Assembly (NCBI GenBank): GCA_018896875.1
Contig: JAHILT010000017.1
Span: 1-52,494 of the forward strand
Reading direction: 5' to 3'
Length of the DNA: 52,494 bases
Origin: Patescibacteria group bacterium
GTDB taxonomy: Bacteria; Patescibacteriota; Minisyncoccia; UBA6257; 02-FULL-45-10c
Shown here: piece after piece, positions 46,548 through 52,494 of the stretch
How positions within the stretch are numbered: position 1 is the first letter of the stretch
Layout: each line of letters opens with the position of its first letter
Position numbers and translations under genes: made by a program
Notes under the pieces: model-generated
Told to the model about the DNA's origin: nothing
Database searches by the model: none
The model's input: the letters and a program-made list of their open reading frames with translations, nothing else

Positions 46548-46938
46548 AATTTTTTAATTTTAAATAATTATTTTACAAATAAGTTTAACATAAATTTATA
46601 GTGTGAGACATGTTTAATGTTTCACGAATTACATTAATTACATTTTACGTATAAGACTATACACAATGTTTGTCGTGAAACATATCGATATGTTTTTTGT
46701 ATGTTTTAAGTTATTTATGGGCAACATGGATTGTTTCACGAATTACATTAGATACATTTTATATATGAATTATTTATAATGTTTGTCGTGAAACATATTC
46801 GTGCGTCTATATAATAGAATAATACAATTTTTCCATGAATTAGATTATTAATAATTGAGTATAACTTGATGTTTCACGTTTTACATAATAATTATTTTAA
46901 GCATAAACTTGTAACCGATGTTTCACAAATTGTTTCAC
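46333..46938. repeat. Cluster of ten GTTTCAC/GTGAAAC motifs including two ~67 bp repeat units
   Basis: Motif starts: 46333, 46352, 46365, 46619, 46675, 46733, 46788, 46871, 46920, 46932; units 46618-46685 and 46732-46798. Confidence 0.85.
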
Positions 46939-46977
46939 ATTCGGCAATTTGTTTGTTATTAGCTTGCCGAATTAATT

Positions 46978-47011
46978 AAAAAGCGTGGAACATTTTTGTT
47001 CCACGCTTTTT
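46978..47011 (-). terminator. Terminator hairpin for the 47051 gene
   Basis: aaaaagcgtggaaca-tttt-tgttccacgcttttt, works on both strands. Confidence 0.8.
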
Positions 47012-47050
47012 AAGGGTTAGTTGATTAGAAAAGGTTAGGGGTAGTCTAGA

Positions 47051-47329
47051 TTAATTTTCTTCTTTCTCTATTTCTGATCTGATATATTCCATGGCTTCTT
47101 GTTCATTTTCTTTATATAATTCTATCAATTCGTTTTGTCGGTTTACAAACAAATCTCTAAATTTAGAAGCATATTTTTTTATCCAATCCTTTCTTATATC
47201 TTCTAATGATAATGATTTGTCCTGGTTTGCCATTAGGGAATGATATTCAATAACGCTTCTTTCAATTATTATAGCGTGTTCTTCCGGAGATAATTCTTTT
47301 TTTGGTTTTTTAAATTCTGGCGTTTTCAT
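47051..47329 (-). CDS. Hypothetical small charged protein
   Basis: 92 aa ORF with its own terminator; no recognised family. Confidence 0.55.
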   Translation of the reverse strand: MKTPEFKKPKKELSPEEHAIIIERSVIEYHSLMANQDKSLSLEDIRKDWIKKYASKFRDLFVNRQNELIELYKENEQEAMEYIRSEIEKEEN

Positions 47330-47383
47330 TTTTTTATTGTTTGCTATTAATTATAACTCTTCTTTTATTATTAGTTGTTTGTT

Positions 47384-47458
47384 TGGTGCGCGCTGAGGGA
47401 ATCGAACCCCCGACCTACTCGGTGTAAACGAGTCGCTCTGCCACTAAGCTAAGCGCGC
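47384..47458 (-). tRNA. tRNA-Val (anticodon UAC), CCA encoded
   Basis: GCGCGCT acceptor/AGCGCGC, anticodon loop TTTACAC, T-arm GGGGG-TTCGATT-CCC, ACCA end. Confidence 0.93.
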
Positions 47459-47506
47459 TAAAAATTTACTTTATAATAGCAATATTATTTTTTAATATCA
47501 ATATAA

Positions 47507-47538
47507 AAATCCCACACTCATTTTTGAGTGTGGGATTT
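47507..47538 (-). terminator. Terminator hairpin
   Basis: aaatcccacactca-tttt-tgagtgtgggattt. Confidence 0.8.
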
Positions 47539-47961
47539 AATTTTGCGAAGACACCATCCTTTTCTTGCTTTGAATATTATCCAAATTTCTGCATTGGAAA
47601 AATAAATTTGGAGAATTTTAATATCTTTATCCACAATAGAATATCCGTTAACCGAAGGATTGCTAATCGCCCATTTTCTATTTTTTGTGAGAAGGGCAGT
47701 GTATTCAATAAAAGTTTTTCTATTATGAGAAACAGAATAGCGCCAATTAATTATTAAGGGATTTTTTTGCTTGAAAAAGGTAGTTGTTATACAAAGTCCT
47801 AATCCAATCTTTTTGTTTTTAATCTCTCTATAGAACTTTATCTTGGTAACTGGTAGTAAAAAAGCTCCAATATAATCATATTTAATCTTTTTCCTGGCTT
47901 CCAATTCTATCCATTTGTTTTTGTCATTAAAATCCGGTATTTGATTGTATTCTATTTTCAT
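47518..47961 (-). CDS. Hypothetical protein
   Basis: 147 aa ORF, RBS-like gaggaggtatcc upstream on minus strand. Confidence 0.55.
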   Translation of the reverse strand: MKIEYNQIPDFNDKNKWIELEARKKIKYDYIGAFLLPVTKIKFYREIKNKKIGLGLCITTTFFKQKNPLIINWRYSVSHNRKTFIEYTALLTKNRKWAISNPSVNGYSIVDKDIKILQIYFSNAEIWIIFKARKGWCLRKIKSHTQK

Positions 47962-48063
47962 TTTTGGATACCTCCTCTTATTTTATTTTCAAATAACACT
48001 AATTTCATATTAGTCTTATAAATGGACTGTGTCTAGACAAGATTAGTAAATTGTTGGGAATCA

Positions 48064-48334
48064 GGACTCTATTTTCATAATAATCTCTAACGCGATACTT
48101 GTAAATTTCATTTAGAACAAGGAGCGAGGAAGGAAATCGCAGTTTTACTGCCTTTCCGACAAGCGACGATGTTATGAATAAAATTTACAGTATCCCGAAG
48201 GGTTGCGGTCTAAGATTGAAAATTTCTGCGTTATGCTTCCTCGTTGTGGTATAAACCACCAAACTCGTCAGCAAGCCTTGAAATTTTCAACTTATCCTAG
48301 CAACGCGTTGAGAGCTATTATGAAAATAGAGTCC
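48064..48334. mobile_element. 271 bp nested inverted-repeat element
   Basis: 19 bp perfect terminal inverted repeats ggactctattttcataata (48064-48082)/tattatgaaaatagagtcc (48316-48334); two inner palindromic arms. Confidence 0.65.
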
Positions 48335-48452
48335 ATATGTGAGTAAGTTGTGGAGATAATTAATTAATAGATTTGACTTTTTGAAAATTAAGTTGTAATA
48401 TATAGAGAATTGTTCATAAGTTCATTGAAAATTTTGCGTAAGGAGAGTGTTT

Positions 48453-49109
48453 ATGGGAATAGATAAAAATCCTGGACACGGCCTTCCTGGAGGAGGCGGT
48501 GGCCTTATAAATGGTATTTCTACCTCTGTTAAAGTATTAATTTTTTCTGAAAGAGGACTTTTAATAGTAAGCGAGAAGGTTTTTGAAAAGAATAGTAAAT
48601 CTGAAAGATATAAAGAATCAATGAGCTACGAAGAAGCAGTTGGTCGGATTACAAAAAGAGCAAGTTCCAATAAAATTGAGTCAAAGATACTGGGGAATTT
48701 TTTTTATAAATTCAATGCCAGTATTAAAAATTGTAAAATCTTATTGACTGCTATAAGAGAGACAGTTGAAGAAACTGGATTATTAATCAATCCACGGATA
48801 TTAAAATTTTTTCCTGTTGACAGGAGAAACAAACACCAATCAATAATTTGTCTAGGAGAAATAGTTGCGGGAAAAATGAAAAAGGAATCCGAAGAAACTT
48901 TTAATTCTTGGATACCATTAGAAGACCTACCTTATGCATCAAATGATCTTCGAGCTGAAAATTTTCCATTGGCTGCGTCAATGTATGCTAGCCATAAGAA
49001 AAAATTTTTGCGCGATGGATTAGAAATTCTTTTAAAAGAAAATTATAAGTTTCCTTTTCCAGAGGAAGAGGTAATAAATTTTCTTAAAGAAAAAACCCCC
49101 TCGTTATGA
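48453..49109 (+). CDS. Nudix-like protein with incomplete Nudix box
   Basis: RBS aaggag, ATG 48453; ISTSVKVLIFSERGLLIVSEK and AIRETVEETGLLI. Confidence 0.6.
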   Translation: MGIDKNPGHGLPGGGGGLINGISTSVKVLIFSERGLLIVSEKVFEKNSKSERYKESMSYEEAVGRITKRASSNKIESKILGNFFYKFNASIKNCKILLTAIRETVEETGLLINPRILKFFPVDRRNKHQSIICLGEIVAGKMKKESEETFNSWIPLEDLPYASNDLRAENFPLAASMYASHKKKFLRDGLEILLKENYKFPFPEEEVINFLKEKTPSL

Positions 49110-49119
49110 GGGGGTTTTT
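49091..49119 (+). terminator. Rho-independent terminator
   Basis: aaaaaccccctc-gttat-gagggggttttt. Confidence 0.88.
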
Positions 49120-49127
49120 ATATTGAG

Positions 49128-49200
49128 TGGGTCAGGAAGGAATCGAACCTTCGATCGCCGAGGTATAAGCTCGGTGCTTTAGCCGCTAAGCTACTGACCC
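49128..49200 (-). tRNA. tRNA-Ile (anticodon UAU), CCA not encoded
   Basis: GGGTCAG/CTGACCC acceptor, GCTT/AAGC D-stem, CCGAG-CTTATAC-CTCGG anticodon arm, GAAGG-TTCGATT-CCTTC T-arm. Confidence 0.9.
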
Positions 49201-49209
49201 AAATATTTA

Positions 49210-51087
49210 TTAAACTTCAATGGGTTTTATCTTATAGTCTTTTAGCAATTTATAAAAGTCTTCTTGTTCTAATGTTTCTTTTTCTATTAGTGTTTTAGCT
49301 ATTTTTTCTAATATTTTTTGGTGCAATTTAAGTATCCTCTGTGAGGCTTTATAGGCACGGTTTATAAGACTTCTTACTTCTTTGTCTATTTCTACTGCTA
49401 CTTCTTCAGAATAATTTTTTGTAGTAGATATTTCTCTTCCTAAAAACACAAGCTCTTGAGATTCTCCAAAAGTCATTGGTCCTAGTTTTTCGCTCATTCC
49501 GAATTGTGTGACAAGAGCCCTTGCTAATTTAGTGGCTTCTCTTAAATCATTAGATGCTCCCGTGCTTACTTCTCCAAAAATACTCTTTTCAGCCGCATAT
49601 CCTCCCATTAAGGTAGCTAAATCACTTAAGAATTGACTTTTAGTTTTAAGATGAGTTTCTTCTATTGGAAGCTTCATTGTGTAGCCTCCAGCACGGCCAC
49701 GACTAATAATTGAAATTTTATGAACAGGATCTGATCCTTTGATGCTAGCTGTTACTAAGGCGTGTCCAGCTTCATGATAAGCAGTTATTTCCTTCTCTTT
49801 TAATGAAATAACTCGACCCCTACGTTCTGGTCCAAGTAAAACTTTTTCAACTGATTCAAATAAATCGTCTTGTGAAATTGTTTTTCTGTTATTTCTAGCG
49901 GCTAAAATAGCAGCCTCATTCATAAGGTTGGCTAAATCTGCTCCAGAGAAACCAGGTGTTCTTACGGCTACCTTACGTAGATTAACATTCTTCTCAATGA
50001 TTTTATCAGCACCATGAATTTGTAGGATAGCTTCACGATCATTAATGTCGGGGAGATCTAGAACTACCTGCCTATCAAATCTACCCGGTCTTAATAAAGC
50101 ACGATCTAAAACATCTGGTCTGTTAGTTGCAGCAATAACTATAATTCTTGCTTCTTTTTCAAAACCATCCATTTCTACTAAAATTTGATTTAATGTTTGC
50201 TCTCTTTCATCGTGACCTCCCCCTATTCCTGTTCCTCTTTCTCGTCCGACTGCGTCTATCTCGTCTATAAATAAAATTGAAGGAGCAGATTTTTTAGCCG
50301 TATCAAAGATATTTCTTATTCTAGATGCTCCCACTCCAACAAACATTTCCACAAATTCAGATGCTGATATATAAAAGAAGGGTACACCACTTTCTCCAGC
50401 TACTGCGCGTGCCAATAATGTTTTTCCTGTACCAGGTGATCCCATCAACAATACTCCACGAGGAATTTTCGCTCCTATCGCTAAATATTTTTTAGGATTT
50501 TTCAAAAAATCAACAATCTCTACTAATTCTTGCTTCGCCTCTTTGAGCCCAGCCACATCTTTAAAAGTAACGCGATTTTTTAATGAATTAAAAAGTTTGA
50601 GATTGGATTTTCCGAAAGATAGAGCCTGATTAACTCCGCCCTTAGCTTGCTTAAGAATAAACAAAAAAATGGCGATAATTATAATTAATGGCAACAATGT
50701 CGGGATTATTATGCCCATCCAAAATTTAAATCCAGACCTATCTTTGATTTCTATATCTACGTTATCTAGGATACTAGATTCTATTCCGTAGTTTTTTAAA
50801 GTTTGACTAAGTCCTGCTTCTGCTTCTTTTTTAGCTATCGCTTTTTTATCATCTTTAAGATCAATAGAAAGATCGTCCCCCCGAACAGTTATTTTGGTTA
50901 TTTCTCCGCTGTTTATTTTTGATACTATTTGGTTGATAGATAATGTTTCGGCTTTCTCTGTATTTTCAAATAACAATGAAAAAACAAGCATAAAAACAAA
51001 CATTGTAATAATTGCCCAAAAAATATTTTTATAAATTAGTTTTTGCATAGCTATGATACTAATTAGATATACTAATATATGAAGCAA
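49210..51087 (-). CDS. ftsH: ATP-dependent zinc metalloprotease FtsH
   Basis: [20 protein letters not shown] region, HEAGHALV zinc motif; start could be the internal ATG at 51048. Confidence 0.97.
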   Translation of the reverse strand: MLHILVYLISIIAMQKLIYKNIFWAIITMFVFMLVFSLLFENTEKAETLSINQIVSKINSGEITKITVRGDDLSIDLKDDKKAIAKKEAEAGLSQTLKNYGIESSILDNVDIEIKDRSGFKFWMGIIIPTLLPLIIIIAIFLFILKQAKGGVNQALSFGKSNLKLFNSLKNRVTFKDVAGLKEAKQELVEIVDFLKNPKKYLAIGAKIPRGVLLMGSPGTGKTLLARAVAGESGVPFFYISASEFVEMFVGVGASRIRNIFDTAKKSAPSILFIDEIDAVGRERGTGIGGGHDEREQTLNQILVEMDGFEKEARIIVIAATNRPDVLDRALLRPGRFDRQVVLDLPDINDREAILQIHGADKIIEKNVNLRKVAVRTPGFSGADLANLMNEAAILAARNNRKTISQDDLFESVEKVLLGPERRGRVISLKEKEITAYHEAGHALVTASIKGSDPVHKISIISRGRAGGYTMKLPIEETHLKTKSQFLSDLATLMGGYAAEKSIFGEVSTGASNDLREATKLARALVTQFGMSEKLGPMTFGESQELVFLGREISTTKNYSEEVAVEIDKEVRSLINRAYKASQRILKLHQKILEKIAKTLIEKETLEQEDFYKLLKDYKIKPIEV

Positions 51088-51238
51088 CGAATTTATTAAC
51101 GAATTGTTTAATCATGCGAATATATTGCAAATTTAATTCGTAGCCATTCGTCAATTTATTCGTTATTTCGTATATTTAATATCACGTTATTTCTTAACCC
51201 TAGTAAATGCTCTTTGAGCAATTTTGCTTCCAGCAAAA

Positions 51239-52336
51239 TTATTTAACAGGGCGAAGTTTCAAAATAATTCTTTTTTCTTCTGGTTTTACTGAGTCAATTC
51301 GGAAAACATAACTCTTTTCTAATTCTAACCTATTTTTCATTTCTTCAACATTGCCATTAAATTCTGAAATGTGGATAATTCCTTGTATTTCTGGATCAAG
51401 TGCTACGAAAGCTCCAAAAGGATTAAATTTAGTAATAGTGCCATTAATTTCTTGGTCGGCTTTGTATTTTTCTTTCACTTTGTCCCATGGATTTGGCTGA
51501 AGGGACTTTAAGGATAGATTGACACGTCCGTCTTTAATTTCAACTATTTTAACTTTAACATTATCATCTATTTTTACGATTTCTTTTGGATTTTCAATTA
51601 ATTTATGACTAAGTTCAGAAATATGAACAAGTCCTTCAATTTGTGGGTTATCGGTAAAACGAATAAACGCTCCAAAACTAGCTACCCCAGAAATAATTCC
51701 GTCAATAATATCACCTACATTGTATTTAGAAAGCGAGTCGTTTATATCTTGTCTGCTGATTTCTTTTTCAGAAACAATAAGTTTATTGTTTCTTGGGTTA
51801 AGATCAATTACTTTGACAGCAAGCTCTTGTTCTACAAATTTTTTCAATTCTTCTAATATTTTTTCTTTAGAACCATTATTTACGCGTGGATAATGTTCTG
51901 TGGAAAGTTGTGAAACAGGTAGAAACGCTTTTATTCCTTCTATTTCGGCGATAAGTCCTCCAGAGTTAGCCGCGATTATTTTTATTTTTATCTCTTCTCC
52001 TTTCTCTTCAAATTCTTTGAGTTTTTGCCATATCTTTTGTCGTCCAGCTTCTGAAAGTGAGAGCTCTACGTAGCCATCCTCATTTTCTATTAAAACAACT
52101 TTTGCAGAAACAGGGTCGTTTTCTTTTAAATTTTTAAAGATTTCTTTAGCATTAAATATCTCTTGACGGTAAATTATTCCTGTGCCGAATTTTCCTAAAT
52201 CAAAAAAAGCCGCTTTAGGCGTTCTTTTAAGAAGTCTGGCTTCAACCACTTCTCCTTCTTTAAGTCCGAAAATTAAATTCGGAGAATTTTTAAGAAGACA
52301 ATCAATAATTGTGTCCGCTTTTTTAATATCTGTCAT
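51239..52336 (-). CDS. rpsA: 30S ribosomal protein S1 (multiple S1 domains)
   Basis: Repeated S1 domains, e.g. VGDIIDGIISGVASFGAFIRFTDNPQIEGLVHISELS and NGTITKFNPFGAFVALDPEIQGIIHISE. Confidence 0.92.
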   Translation of the reverse strand: MTDIKKADTIIDCLLKNSPNLIFGLKEGEVVEARLLKRTPKAAFFDLGKFGTGIIYRQEIFNAKEIFKNLKENDPVSAKVVLIENEDGYVELSLSEAGRQKIWQKLKEFEEKGEEIKIKIIAANSGGLIAEIEGIKAFLPVSQLSTEHYPRVNNGSKEKILEELKKFVEQELAVKVIDLNPRNNKLIVSEKEISRQDINDSLSKYNVGDIIDGIISGVASFGAFIRFTDNPQIEGLVHISELSHKLIENPKEIVKIDDNVKVKIVEIKDGRVNLSLKSLQPNPWDKVKEKYKADQEINGTITKFNPFGAFVALDPEIQGIIHISEFNGNVEEMKNRLELEKSYVFRIDSVKPEEKRIILKLRPVK

Positions 52337-52443
52337 ATTTATTTTTTTAGAATTTAATGCTTAATTTATATTAATAGTAAGTCTACAGTTAATAAAATCA
52401 GCGTTTTAATTATAATATAAGAATCTATATTTGTGATAATTCC

Positions 52444-52494
52444 TAAACGCGTTACTAGAATAAGTTGAAAATTCCAAGGCTTGCTGACGAGCTA
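52444..52494. repeat. Inverted partial copy of the 48064-48334 element, cut by the window edge
   Basis: aaacgcgttactagaataagttgaaaattccaaggcttgctgacgag versus reverse complement of 48262-48310, few mismatches. Confidence 0.8.

Noticed and set aside
46333-46938. GTTTCAC array considered as a CRISPR array
   Set aside because: Motifs are in both orientations with irregular spacing, no ~30 bp direct repeats with unique spacers, and no cas genes in the window.
46978-47011. GTGGAACA/TGTTCCAC hairpin counted as a parS-like site
   Set aside because: A-run/T-run flanks and position after the 47051 gene make it an ordinary terminator; arms separated by TTTT rather than forming a contiguous 16 bp parS.

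Overview
AT-rich bacterial chromosome window, most likely from a Patescibacteria/CPR (Parcubacteria-like) genome; this rests on gene content and style, not on a phylogenetic marker. It spans a replication-origin neighbourhood (dnaN-dnaA divergent from rpmH-rnpA-yidC-jag). Housekeeping genes include polA 5'-3' exonuclease domain, tsaE, pilB-like ATPase, yebC, PBP1A, rsmA, uvrD/pcrA, comM, nusA, yraN, ftsH and rpsA. There is a ~10 kb VirB4/PrgI/VirB6-like type IV secretion-type cluster, several secreted or surface proteins, tRNA-Val(UAC) and tRNA-Ile(UAU). The most interesting signals are outside the annotated genes: (1) long perfect palindromes with a fixed core GTCTCACGCGTGAGAC and variable but self-complementary arms, on both sides of a TrpR-like HTH gene, with core copies upstream of two genes that share a duplicated promoter; (2) ten GTTTCAC/GTGAAAC motifs in ~600 bp, resembling parS half-sites; (3) a ~270 bp nested inverted-repeat (T-shaped) element partly repeated in inverted orientation at the window's right edge; (4) a ~160 nt structured RNA candidate with its own promoter and an 18-position closing stem; (5) a GIY-YIG ORF framed by perfect 20 bp inverted repeats; (6) dispersed repeats sitting in frame inside yebC, dnaN, a DUF763 gene and a secretion-cluster gene. 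No searches or folding programs were run; family names come from reading the translated sequences.
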